This document shows, piece by piece, positions 1 through 12,778 of a stretch of DNA of 41,013 nt. A model generated the notes under the pieces. That model was not told where the DNA came from, did not search any database, and saw nothing but the letters and a program-made list of their open reading frames with translations. The position numbers and the translations under genes are program-made. The number at the start of each line of letters is the position of its first letter. Position 1 is the first letter of the stretch. Source of the DNA: Parasitella parasitica. Lineage: Eukaryota; Mucoromycota; Mucoromycetes; Mucorales; Mucoraceae. The stretch is from assembly GCA_025201805.1 (NCBI GenBank), contig MU619357.1, forward strand, positions 17,004-58,016, given 5' to 3'.

Positions 1-745
1 TTTCCTCTTGAATAAGTTCAATTAATTGCCTGCGGGATATGAAATCAGAGGTTTCCTTTTGGTCTCCTCAGGTTTCCCGACCCACATATAAATTTTTCTT
101 ATATCATAAAATAAAACTGTTTTTACAGTATGCCGTCGTAAAATTAAAAAATAAATTAGTTAATTTTTGACTGAAATAACAGCAGACAAAAAAGTCCTTT
201 GCTCTTATATAATAATATGTTTCTTACCATGATAAACAACCATTCTTTCTGCTAATTCTATTTTGTATCAAACTATGATTATAAAAGAAATTCTTAAACC
301 ATTTTTGAGCCACTACTTATCGCGTAGGACAATTTTGTGTGGCAACTTTGTGAGAAACATTTCCATATTCTTTGCTTGTTTGTACGCTGTCCAATGCTGC
401 TTGATACTAATATAACTTCTTCTCTGACATATTTTTGAAACCAAACAATTAATATTTCATCAGAGCTTTTATCATGTTTAAAGAGGATTGGTGCCAACCA
501 AGTTCTCTTTAATCTCTACATACGCGATGATGGCTTTGCCTTACAGGCCCATACCTCTGGAAATACTTTTTTCATTGAAGCAAATTAGTAGCAACAGGTG
601 AACCATTTATTTTGTTTATCTCTGGTTTCGCATCTTCGTATTTGTTTGGGCGAAATCAATATATACTTCAGCGTCGCAGTTTTTTTCTTTAATGGGTACA
701 GTATCATGTTGTAACATTATGTGAAATGTGTAACTTCAAACGCAG

Positions 746-1072
746 ATCACTGAACTAACATGTGAACCTTCAGACCAAAACGCTTTCAGCAAATCACTGC
801 TGTTTGTTGATTACACTGGACAGAGACATCACATCTACAAGAAATTTTACAGAGGAGTAGAGGTAACGTAGGCGACCACTCCATACAAGTTTGGTGATAG
901 ATGGACTAGCTTTACCCACGATGTGATGGGAATTAAGATATCAAACTTGGAAAATCTATCATTGACTTGGCACTATCTGACAACAACATTGGTATCCATG
1001 TTTTTATTGACATCTGTAAAGATATCAGATGATATCACAAATTTACATATCAGAATTGCATATAATCGATAA
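746..1072 (+). pseudogene. Possible gene relic, unrecognised family
   Basis: A frame that opens right after an acceptor-like CGCAG (741-745) runs for 108 codons with a single internal TAG at 869-871. The first 39 codons have the mixed hydrophobic/polar composition of real protein and end at a donor-like GAG|GTAACG. The opposite strand also has a 73-codon frame (1194 down to 973) with acceptor- and donor-like sites, so the true strand is uncertain. I do not recognise the family. It may be a decayed transposon or single gene, or it may be chance. Confidence 0.2.
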
Positions 1073-2339
1073 TACGCTGAAATAAAGAGCAAATCAAAGC
1101 CTGTCCTATGCGCCATAAGATCAGGCATGATCGTCGCTATCTGAGCATAACTTGATTTCCACTGGGCAATGTCTCTATCAAAAGTTATCTGCAAAACAGT
1201 TTCGGGTTTCTATGTCGGAGTTTGAAATAAAAATCACGTGATTGATTTTGGCGTTTGAAATCTTTGGAAAAATAAGAAATTGTTATGCGCAGGGGAACTA
1301 ATTTTATATGCTCAAGAAATGTATAAGTTTAGAAAAATAAAATCAGATTTAAAAAGTTTATGTTCTTGTTGGTGAGAAAATGGAATCTTTTTATACTAGG
1401 TTATATGTAATGTACACTATTTGATATCGCGGTTGAACATTGTTGAACTTAGTATGGCATACAAAGTTAATTACATGTTATAGTGTACATCATTAGCATA
1501 TTACTGGTCATTTTATACAAACAATTATCGATCTAATAGTTTTTTAATCTTGTGCATCTTTGGCACAACAGCAGAAATAAAAAACAAGTGCAAATAAACT
1601 ACAATTATATTTATGCCTGTTTTTTTTTACTCATAGGTGTATGGACTAGAGAATATTGCTTGTGGCTACTACACATATATAATTAATAAAATAATTACAT
1701 TATCAGTGAATCTGTCTATTTTATATGTATAAGACTTGAAGATGCATTGTTTTGATATTTAGTCAGGATGTTTGTTTAGAAAGTATCCGAGCTTTTATGA
1801 GTTTCAAGATTCGGTTTTATTTTTTATCTTAAAATTATGGGATACTTTACCGAATAGTAGAACCGAACATATAATCAAATATTGCGTGATGTAAAGAAGG
1901 TTTGAATTGTGGTAGATTGTACTTTCATCAGGAGCGCAATCGCTCACAGATACTTTACTATCTCTAAATTTACTTTTGTGCCTGGATTTTAGTATGAGTG
2001 TTCTTTTTAAGCTCTTGTCGTATAGTTCGATTTATTGCATTCATAATTAATAACAGAAAGTTACAGACATTGGTCTGAATTACTGTTATTTGAATTCTAG
2101 AACCGAGAACGAACCTGGAAAACGTAAGGTAGAATCGGCGCTATTTGTATTATCTAATACAACATTTCCCTCGATGAAATAATCAATATCTATCAAGTCG
2201 TTACTAGGAAACAACAATCTTTCATATAAAAATTAGATATAAACGCTAATATTCTTTAATAGAGTACGAAGTATGGATTAACTTATCTAATAAGCTTTTA
2301 ACCTTCATAAAGCGACGTGTGTATCAATGTTTTAAGACA

Positions 2340-2790
2340 AGAAAAGATCTTTCGAACTATTCTGAGTAGTATCAAATTGCGCAGTTTCTGTCCAGATTCA
2401 GGCTTTTATGGTCTTCCCCACCATGTAAGGTTCCTCTGGGTACTCAATGCTCATCCTGCCTATTCTAACCTTGAGTCCAATGCCGTGTCTCTAAAAAGTC
2501 TATTCCATTGTAAGCCACAATCTTGTCTTTCCAAGGAGTAAAGGTGAGAGGGCATAAACACCACCTCCATAGTGTATAAGCCATTGTCGCACATTAACAA
2601 TTGGATCAATGCACAAACTCTCCAAGCCTTGTACCACCTGGCATCTGTCATTCCGTATGTACAACGAGTGCTTTCAAATTATGGGTGCTTTCCAGGGACA
2701 TAATCATTCCATTATTATGGTGGGTCCTGTCTGTCGTAAAAAACCTCACGAGCCGAAGATCGTATACAACGTTTCAACAAAAAATTGACA
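2340..2790 (-). pseudogene. Possible frame-broken coding relic
   Basis: This island is visibly less AT-rich than its flanks. On the minus strand, protein-like stretches continue from one frame into another: about 35 codons from near 2640, then shorter ones between about 2540 and 2400, interrupted by frame changes and stops. That pattern suggests an old, frameshifted coding sequence. No catalytic motif or known domain could be recognised, so strand and identity remain weak guesses. Confidence 0.18.
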
Positions 2791-3271
2791 GCTAGGATAA
2801 ACGCACCGATATCTCAAGTGTTAAATGAATAAATATATTTGCAACTAAAGGGAATCTGGGCAAATGATAGCTGTTTTACCTGGCTGACAATAGTGATATC
2901 ACTATTTCGGAAGAATCATCCCGGATTACATTGATTCAATCCTTTCCGTTGTGCTTGATACAAAGCAGTATATGTACGTATATGAGTGTATCAGATTAAT
3001 TCGTGTATAGCTCATATGTTAAGGGTATATCTGAAACCCTTTGAGTTTTTGGCGATGTGATACCTGTGTTGGCGAGATTTACTTTTTCTCTTTTATGGGT
3101 AAATCCGATGCTTTAGGCGGAAAAGAAAAGAGTCAAGCTTTTTTGCATGTCAGATAAAATTTTTGATTGATTTGGAACTAATTTGTTTTCTCTATCTCTC
3201 TCTCTTTCTCTGCTTTTTTTTTTCTTGTACCTTCTTCTTTCTTGATATTAGTGCAATTTGTGTATGTGGGT

Positions 3272-4973
3272 ATGGGAAATTCGATTAGTGAAGAACATCA
3301 AACCAACAGAGGAAATAAAACATTAAAGTTAAGACGACAAAGCAACCGCTCAACATTTTCCAACCGCTTTAGCTCCTGCTCGATATCCTCATCTAATAAC
3401 AAAGAAGCTGAACATCAGCATCCAATAAAAGATTCTCATTCAAGCACAAATCATGGCATTCTCAGTCGATTAAAAAACAAGAACCACGTCAAATCTAATG
3501 AAAGAAAGCCTCCAATTTCAGACATCTTTACCAAGACAGAAGATATGATGAGATCAAGTAGCAGTACACACTCCACCCTGTTGTATTCGTCGGCCCAATC
3601 AATGAAGGACGATTTCCCTATCATTGAAAAGTATACAGATAGCCAGATGACCCTCTTGGAAAATAAACAGCAATACCATTATCAGCAACTATGTCCAGAG
3701 ACCGGCTATTCCCACGACAATCAGTCAATGTCAAGCATCAACTCTATGTCAACTGCTAGAACAACGAATGATACAAACTCATCGTTCACAACGTGTCCGC
3801 AATCTTATTCCAGTGAGTTGATGCTTAAAGAATTGTACATGTTGTGTGAAACAAGCCCCGAAAGACGTAGAGATCGTGACAGGTATGTAAATGTCAAACT
3901 TGACAGGTTTAATACATATTAACAATTACATTTACACTATAATAGGCGGCATAGACAGGTATCTAATTGGAGTAAAGCTAGTATCATTATAAGCAACTGA
4001 CATATTTACAGCATTATCTGCTCAAACGAATCTGGGGCAAAAATTATCAGATACCGTTAGAAAATCCTTCGCTCATCGTCGATTGGTGTTGTGCCACAGG
4101 TAATTCAGTTTATGAAAGCCATGATTTTCATATTGGAATTTGCGATTACTTAATTCTTTTATAAAGCTGTTTGGGACATTGAATTAGCCCTTGAATTCCC
4201 CAATGCAAAGATTGTTGGCATAGATTATGAATCTGTTACTGTCGCAAGTCTTACAAATACCGTTAATAATTTCTCCTTTCATAATGCCATGATACATCTT
4301 GGCGAGACTGGCCTGAAAGAGTTTGGATGTAACCAAGTTGATTACATCATGATGAGAGATGTCTGGCTTGTCAATACACCTGCTTGCAAATGGTCAAGTT
4401 TGCTGCAAGAGATATATCGCATCCTTAAACCAGGCGGCTTCATTGAAATATACGAACAAGGTATGTATCATCGTTTTTAAATTGGTTTCCGAGGTTTTAG
4501 GATCTTACAAATTTATGTTGGACATTCGTAGATAGAAACTTCAAGTCAATGGGTCCTAATTTAACTGTTCTGGAACAGTGGTCCGACCGTTTTTACGAAG
4601 TTATCAAGCTGGATCGCAACACAAATAGCGAATTGGACTCATACCTGGAAAATGCAGGCTACATTAATATTAAAAAAAAGTCGATTGAGCTGCCTATAGG
4701 TGAGTGGCCAGATTCAAAGGGTAATTATTATACAATTTGATGTGTTATCTCTGTTTCCAGTCTAATTTATGGATAGAAATGAAAGAAACTGGCTTTCTTC
4801 AAAAAGACATCACTGAACGCAGATTCCGAGAATCAAAGCGATGGTACTGTAAATTCAACAACTTGACAGAACGAGAATACACAAAGACTTTAGTCCAAGC
4901 CATGGATGAATGTGATGATTACAGTACTACTGTTCGCAGCTTTTATTTCAGTGCTCAGAAGCCCCCATTATAG
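3272..4973 (+). CDS. SAM-dependent methyltransferase-fold protein, N-myristoylation signal, degenerate motif I
   Basis: Predicted exons are 3272-3882, 3946-3958, 4012-4099, 4167-4460, 4532-4720 and 4777-4973 (463 aa). The first ~200 residues are Ser/Asn/Gln-rich and look disordered; the class I methyltransferase-like domain follows. Visible family features are an acidic GIDYES strand-2 motif near residue 254 and KPGGFIEIYEQ near 325. The layout resembles the large fungal family of LaeA/UMTA-like methyltransferases. The protein starts MGNSIS, which fits the N-myristoylation consensus (Gly2, Ser6), so membrane attachment is likely. Oddities: exon 2 is only 13 nt, needed to keep frame, and the glycine-rich SAM loop reads DWCCATA (residues 232-238), so all three usual glycines are replaced. 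Catalytic activity is therefore doubtful. The substrate is unknown. The start is the first in-frame ATG after a pyrimidine tract. Confidence 0.8.
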
Positions 4974-5592
4974 AATTCCTTCGCATTTGTATATAGCAAT
5001 ATTTCATTTTTATTTTAGTCTGTCAAGCCTTCTTCTCTCCCTGAGTACATATTTTCTTTATCCACAAATTTTATATATTTCATGCAGGCAGATGATAAAC
5101 GTCAGAAATTTATACTTCATATTCAATCGTACTTTTTTTTTCTTTTTTTTTCTTTTGAGCTGTATCCTTTGAACGCGTTAATTTATTTAATCCTGTGTGA
5201 ACCATTTTGTTAAAAAAATTGATTACATTCACCGGTAGACAGGCGCCTCCTCCTGTGTATTCTACGGTAAATGACGGTGGGAAATTTGAAGTCATATGTT
5301 GCTCAGTACAACAGTGATACAAAGGAGGGTTTATATAAAGTACAATGCAACGAATCAGATCATGTATTAGAGAGAGAAAACTGCTTTGCTACTAAATCCA
5401 TCAAATCGTGTGTCCTCGATACATAAGCGCAATGGGTTCGGTTTATTATAACGATGAATAGTAGATGATTTCAGATGATGATGATTCCACCAATGAAACC
5501 TAACCATCTAGGCATTTAGACAAAAGGTGCCCCAGATTTTTTTTACTTCCTTTTTTACCCTCAAGCACACACAAAAAAAAAAGGCAGCAAAC
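4974..5592. promoter_or_regulatory. Intergenic spacer, probable MTHFR promoter
   Basis: No gene seen. It must hold the 3' end of the methyltransferase transcript and the promoter of the downstream MTHFR gene. TATATAAAG at 5332-5340 is a TATA-like element 253 bp before the MTHFR start, and a CCAAT sequence lies near 5491. T-rich tracts occur at 5131-5155. Confidence 0.3.
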
Positions 5593-7649
<2,057 letters not shown>

Positions 7650-7707
7650 TTTTAACTTAATTTGTATATAGACAAACCTTTCTTTTCTTTTCTTTTTTTT
7701 TTCTGTC

Positions 7708-7713
7708 AATAAA
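7708..7713 (+). terminator. Putative poly(A) signal of MTHFR
   Basis: AATAAA lies 59 nt after the MTHFR stop codon, following a T/C-rich stretch. This is the canonical signal at a reasonable distance, but the site is inferred. Confidence 0.45.
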
Positions 7714-8534
7714 CAGGAGGTGTGCCAATATTTTTTGTGCACTATCTGGATTATTTGAACCAAAAAAATAATTCATGGAAAGTTCATCGATTTACGAGAA
7801 TTTTTATGAGGTCTACAAGGGCAAATCCCACGAAAAGCTCTTTTTCGAGCTTTACATTAAGCACAAATAATCGATATTACTCCAAAATATGCGTCAAATT
7901 AGTCTTTGCAAACGCTTTACAAAGAATCGGCACTCTGTCACTAGCTGTTTTGGGAAACAGTGGATGATGCTGCTCTGTGCGAACTAAACTCAATTCATTG
8001 ATGCGATTGACATGGTCAGATTCACTACATTTCGCATTACTCAAAAGGCCACATCCAGTCTTTTGCAGCTCAGCCCTAAGCCGGACACAGGTTTCCTGCT
8101 TCTGTCTTAATTTGCTTTAGCAGAGTATATGCAACCAAAGGTCTGTAAAAGATTTACGCCTTGATTCTCCAGTTTAAACTGTCAAGTATATTGTATAACT
8201 CTAGATTTGGAATAATGCGCTTGTACTCGTTTGCAGGCTTTTCTTCCGGGATTAGCTCGGCCATTCACCAAAAAAAGCACCCTAAACGGTCCGGATGTGG
8301 TACGTGAAGCCATAGGAGACATTGGCGTTTTTCAATTCATCTCACTGTTTTCGGTATCCGATTTCCAAAGCGAGAGAGAAACCACTAAACAGAAGACTCG
8401 CGCAATCAGCCAGAGAACCCCCTCTTTCCAACTACTTGTTTGACCAAGGTAATATCTTGCATGCAGCCATCCAACCATCCATCCATCGATGATCAAGTAT
8501 TAACTTTGATCGTCTATCATACAGATACGTAGCA
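7714..8534. promoter_or_regulatory. Upstream region and probable leader intron of eL29
   Basis: No coding gene seen. The region contains two CCCTAA cores (near 8070 and 8280), resembling the telo-box motif often found in fungal ribosomal-protein promoters. Immediately before the start codon, ACCAAG|GTAATA at about 8453 and CATACAG ending at 8523 bracket about 70 nt and could form an intron in the 5' untranslated leader, a common arrangement in ribosomal-protein genes. Both readings are inferences from short motifs. Confidence 0.3.
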
Positions 8535-8887
8535 ATGTCCAAGTCCAAGAACCATACCAACCACAACCAAAGTACGTAAATTATTGAAACCAAAAAGATG
8601 CATTCGACTCATAGTTTTTTTTTTTTTTTAACATTACAGTCAAGAAGGCTCATCGTAACGGTCTTAAGAAGCCTATTGCTCACAAGTACCGTACCCAAAA
8701 GGGTGTAAGTAAACATATAGAGCTGGAAGGGTGGGGGTGGTGGTGGTGGTGGTGGGAGGAAATAATTTGAATTATGTTTCTTACAAGCATATATTTCATT
8801 TAGTTGGATGCCAAGTTCCTCCGTAACCAACGTTTCGCCAAGAAGGGTACTCAAAAGGCTCTCGCCGCTGCTGCTGGCAAGGCCTAA
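8535..8887 (+). CDS. RPL29: Large-subunit ribosomal protein eL29
   Basis: Predicted exons are 8535-8571, 8640-8704 and 8804-8887, coding for 61 aa. The product is a small, highly basic protein of the 60S subunit. The diagnostic N-terminus MSKSKNHTNHNQ, followed by KKAHRNG and LDAKFLRNQRFAKK, matches eL29 across fungi and animals, and the length is typical. The Ala-rich tail (ALAAAAGKA) resembles fungal members. Intron 2 carries a G-rich (TGG)n run discussed separately. Phases close exactly, and the CAATG context of the start and the highly conserved first residues fix the initiation codon. Confidence 0.95.
8729..8757 (+). repeat. G-rich (TGG)n microsatellite in eL29 intron 2
   Basis: The second intron of the eL29 gene holds a run of GGG, GGGGG and six TGG units shortly after the donor site. 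It is a simple repeat on the sense strand and could fold into a G-quadruplex in the pre-mRNA. Confidence 0.8.
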
Positions 8888-8959
8888 GCAGTGTATAAAT
8901 CTACTGTTTTTATTGAAAGACGAAGCACCATTTATTTATCTTTCACATGAAAAACAATG

Positions 8960-8965
8960 AATAAA
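8960..8965 (+). terminator. Putative poly(A) signal of eL29
   Basis: AATAAA occurs 73 nt after the eL29 stop, in the 280-bp spacer shared with the convergent VTS1 gene. Confidence 0.45.
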
Positions 8966-9167
8966 TCAGATTTTTCTTTCATTTTCAAAGCCTACCAATA
9001 CAGTGTGCGAATATAATTTCTCCTTGTAAAGTTTATTATTGTGCGTTTATGAAAAGCTTGTCCAGCAAGGAGGGAATTCGTGGAGAAAATAGAGAAAGTA
9101 TATGGAATTACAAAATTAAAGAGAGCCCCTTGCTTGAGTCGACATGTCCTTTGGTGGGCTTGATGAT

Positions 9168-9987
9168 CTAATATTCAATATTCTGCAGTTGTGTATTAGC
9201 AAAACTGCTGCATACACGTTGGAATATGGCTCAACTTACATTAGCGTCACAGTGTGTTCTAATATTTTCGAAAACCTTGAGCATTTTGCGTCTTGCACCC
9301 AAGGCAGCAACGCCCTTCTTTAAAAGCTCATCATCAGACATTCTAACAATTTCTTGCCATGTACAATCACAAAAAATGGTGTTGTATTTATGCAAACGAA
9401 GACTCCTGAGCCATGCAGGAATATCTAAAATGCACCGCAAAGTCAGTGGTATTTTTCATAGGCGTTGCTGTATATCTCGCGGTTGCTTACCTTTCAAAAG
9501 CTCCATGTCAATCACTTCGGTAGCTTTTTTATCTTTAGACACCCTAATGCCGCCACCAGCCACTGCAGCAGCAGCAGCAGCCATCGAGGATCTTCGACGA
9601 GCCATCAATGAACCGTCGCTGTGGTCGCTTGTATAATCGGGATCTTCAAGAACCAAATTAGCAGTATTGTCAACAATACCTTGGAGTGCTGCATGTTGCT
9701 GTGACGGCATGGAAGAAGGAGGAGGAGTCTGCGTCAGGTAACTGCTGTAATGCTCTAAGCCTGTGCTACTGCTGTTGGGCTTGCGGAAAGGTGAGCTTGA
9801 GCGAGAATTAATTTCGCCGGATAAAAAGTGGGTTCTGACCGATTCGTCAGTTTCTGGAACAATAGGGATGCGATTCACAGCAGCACGTCTACGGAAGGGT
9901 TGTTGCTGTTGCATCGAATTTGTAAAATCAACTAAATCATTGTCTATTTGCGGTTGAGGGGGTGAGATTTGCAGTTGTTGGGAAGAT

Positions 9988-10020
<33 letters not shown>

Positions 10021-11181
10021 GGGGTCTGAGTGCCCCAGACAGAAGGGTAGCCATGACCGCTGGAGCGACGATCCACAAGCGACTCGGTGGACGTGGTCGT
10101 TGCAGGCAAAGACCAGTTGCTAATATCGGCAGATTTAGGTCGCTCGATTTTACTACCTCGGTCACCAATGTGGCCCACGCTAGTAGGCTGGCGACGTAGA
10201 TGATTGCTGTTGCTGGATATATTGCTGCTGTTCATCCATGTGGTGGGAGGGAAAAGCGAGTTGGTATCACCTTCAATCACAGAGTGAGGTCTACCGCCAT
10301 TGTTAAACATGGTACGTCCTGACGTTCTACCATTAGATGCGCCGTTCAAACGTCTCGCATTCGTTGCTGCTGCTTGCGCTGCTTGCACTTGTGCCTGAAC
10401 TACAGCTGCTGATTCGTCTAGTAAGCTGACATAGGACGAACGGTTGCTGCCGTGGTTGAGCAAATCGCTGCTGCGACCTGGTCCAAATAGCTGACTGTAC
10501 TCTTCCGTGTCACCTAATGCAAAGGAATGGCGATCGACAGTTCGACGGTTTGTGTTTGTTTGAGGTCGACTCATAACCTGGCCCGTCTTGTACGGCAACA
10601 CTGACATCAGTCTCTGACTGGCCTCGAGCTCTGCCTTTGCCATAGCACCGACTAGATGGGTCTGCATGTCTGTGGTGTTCCAGGTTAACATTGGACGGCT
10701 GTAACATAGCATTGCATCATACCTTGGTCCGGGTTATTGGGCGTTAACAATGAATATAACGGATCCCTCTTTACCATTTGTTGGAGCAGGTTGGTAAAGA
10801 ACCGTGCTTGCACCTGACTGGAGTGCTGAAGCAAAGTATACATGGTGGCCGTCTTTTCTGCCTCTGTTAGATAGCGATACCACTGGTCTACATGTTGCAT
10901 CTCTTCTTTAAAGTTCTATCATTATACATCATCAGTATTTCGCAAAACACGCGTTTTCGTTATTTACTTGGTCTAAAGTAGCGGATGCCATTTCGTCTAA
11001 ATTTCGTTCATAGTTTTGCAAGTCTTCGTACCAGTTACCAGTAACATCAGCTACAATTTCATTGTTATTTTGGCCTCTCCCGGCAAACAGTTTGTCGCTT
11101 ACCTTCGCTTACAAAACGACCTGAGTTGATTACTTCAGACATGGGCCTCGGCTGCCGAGATTTATACTCGTTGGGAAGCAT
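9168..11181 (-). CDS. VTS1: Vts1/Smaug-type SAM-domain RNA-binding post-transcriptional regulator
   Basis: Predicted exons, 5' to 3' on the minus strand, are 11181-11103, 11050-10968, 10915-10723, 10669-9491, 9424-9240 and 9182-9168 (577 aa). Vts1/Smaug proteins bind stem-loop Smaug recognition elements in mRNAs and recruit the Ccr4-Not deadenylase. The N-terminal conserved block (residues ~30-110, including HVDQWYRYLTEAEK) matches the Vts1 family. A long Ser/Asn/Gln-rich linker follows, with a poly-Q tract near residues 336-345. A SAM domain at ~512-565 begins DIPAWLRSLRLHKY and contains the GARRKML element of the RNA-binding face. The last exon is uncertain: reading through the donor at 9239 gives a stop at 9231, whereas splicing a 57-nt intron (GTAAGT..CTGCAG) adds four residues and stops at 9168. 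Confidence 0.92.
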
Positions 11182-11874
11182 TTTTTTTGTTTTTGTTTTG
11201 TTTCTTGATTTATTGAGAAATGTAAAAACGAAAGAAAAAGGTTCACTTTTTTGCACAAAGAAATAAGAGAATGGGTGCGTGCGTGTGTGTGCGTATCGTT
11301 CGTATGTGAGAGTATTGGTGCTTGAGGCTCTTTATCTCCCCCCGTTCTTTTTTCTATTTGAGGGAAAAAAAAAAAAAAAAAATTAAAAAAAGGGTTGTCG
11401 TAAATCAGCTTGTTTTGATGTACGTACCTTTATACGAAAAAATTTATCAAGCCGCTTGATACAGCAAGATAGCCAATCATATCCTGAAAAACATCACAAA
11501 CTAAACGCTATCATGATGAAATCAACTGGCTTCTGCGAATTATGCAACTTGTTCTTTGTGCGGTAATAATGTCAAATGATTCGCATCACTCAAAGACAAA
11601 AAGAAAATAAATAAAATAAAACGAGCTCACTCCACATCCAGGTAGACCATGGAACCCTGTTTTCCGATATTTCTATACTGACACTTGGTACAACCATGCA
11701 AACAGTTGGGAAAGTTGAAAAAGATCAGCGATTGCCCGAGGCCTTTACCATTCAGACTGTAAATTGCTCTTTGCATGTAACTAACACACTCGCTAACATA
11801 ATGCAAAGACGTCTTTATTTGTCGATACAAAGTATGCGATAATGGACATGTAACTCCATCTTTATGTATTCCTA
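11182..11874. other. Spacer between VTS1 start and PRL phosphatase end
   Basis: No gene seen. The part next to VTS1 is its promoter and leader (minus strand), with a GTGTGTGTGC-type tract near 11276-11293 and an A-rich run at 11365-11393. Short minus-strand frames near 11630-11870 lack homology cues and probably lie in the 3' untranslated region of the phosphatase gene. Confidence 0.35.
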
Positions 11875-12525
11875 CTAGAGCCAACCAAAAAGCTTCTTTT
11901 TCGGTTTACTTGATTTGCGATACTTGTCAATAAATCGAACCTGGTTCCTGTTCAATGCGCCTCTTCGATATTTTCGTATATATGCTATTGCATCCTGTGA
12001 ATTCACGGTTTTACCGTTTAAAATCAGCGATCGTTCCATGCTAGTATTCAATAGACATTTACCAAAGGATCCATCCCTCCTTCTACAAGCGAAATAGCTA
12101 CTAAAACCTGCATGAAGGCATTAGTAAAGCACTGTGCAAAAGATTTTGTGCATTCTTTTACATACCGGAGCTCGGCCAATGCCAGCAATACAATGCACGC
12201 CAACAGTGGTATCCTTCTCTTTAGCTTTAGCGGCAATGTCCAGCCAGCGACTAATTGCCTCAGGGCTTGGGACGCCACCATCTTCAAACTTGATTTCATC
12301 ATTAACTTTGATACCTGTGCTCTTTTCTAATTCTTCCGCATCGTATTCGTTTTCTGATAAATTGTTGGCTGCGGACGAAGCGGAGGGTCTATGGCAAATT
12401 CGTATCAGGTCGGATACGTTCTCTTGTTTAAAAGCATGAATATAATCGGGAAGAGTTTTTCTAGTAGGTGCGTCTGATAGTAAAAATTTTTGGTTTGTAT
12501 TTGGTGATTTTATAACAGATATCAT
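11875..12525 (-). CDS. PRL-type (PTP4A) protein tyrosine phosphatase without CAAX box
   Basis: Predicted exons are 12525-12166, 12107-12063 and 11994-11875, giving 174 aa, the size of animal PRL phosphatases. The active-site loop HCIAGIGRAP (Cys112, Arg118) matches the PRL signature, in which Ala follows the Cys-x position. FEDGGVP carries the general-acid Asp82, and Cys44 in the IRIC strand matches the redox-regulatory cysteine of animal PRLs. The C-terminal YIRKYRRGALNRNQ block is also typical. Relative to animal PRLs there is a ~10-residue Ser/Asn/Glu-rich insertion after residue 45, and Trp-Pro of the acid loop is replaced by Ile-Lys. The protein ends KPKKKLFGWL: a polybasic stretch is kept, but the prenylated CAAX box is absent. 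In this family the role is signalling or Mg2+-transporter (CNNM) regulation; which applies here is unknown. Confidence 0.88.
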
Positions 12526-12778
12526 TATTGGAGAGGGGAAAGGAGAAAACTGCTTTTAGTGTGCGTAGTAATGGGCATTTTAACCTCTTATTTGGCTTGT
12601 AACTAGCTATGAATTTCATTGGGCAGCTAAAACGATAAATTTTGAGTCCTTCCCATGCATCACATCTGTTGTGGATTTGTGTATTAGGCTGCCCAAAGCA
12701 CGTATTACAAGACATTCAACAAACACTGTGTTTAGATAGGCTAAATTGATTATTTACAGTGAGATTCCGCCACACACA

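Larger units (their letters stand above)
1..3271. other. Gene-poor region with decayed coding-like traces
   Basis: No intact gene could be supported. The stretch is AT-rich with short open frames only. Two islands are somewhat protein-like: 746-1072 on the plus strand (one internal stop) and about 2340-2790, where minus-strand frames read well but break repeatedly. Both are listed separately. From about 3190 to 3240 the plus strand turns into a pyrimidine tract (CT repeats, then a T run), which is common just upstream of start codons in this window and probably belongs to the promoter or leader of the methyltransferase gene that starts at 3272. Confidence 0.5.

Noticed and set aside
5468-5522. 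Possible box C/D snoRNA (GATGATGA near 5472)
   Set aside because: No D box CTGA at a suitable distance and no terminal stem; most likely a chance GAT repeat in the MTHFR leader region.
11627-11884. 85-codon minus-strand frame after the PRL gene
   Set aside because: It overlaps the end of the phosphatase in another frame, has no protein-like composition and lies where the 3' untranslated region is expected.
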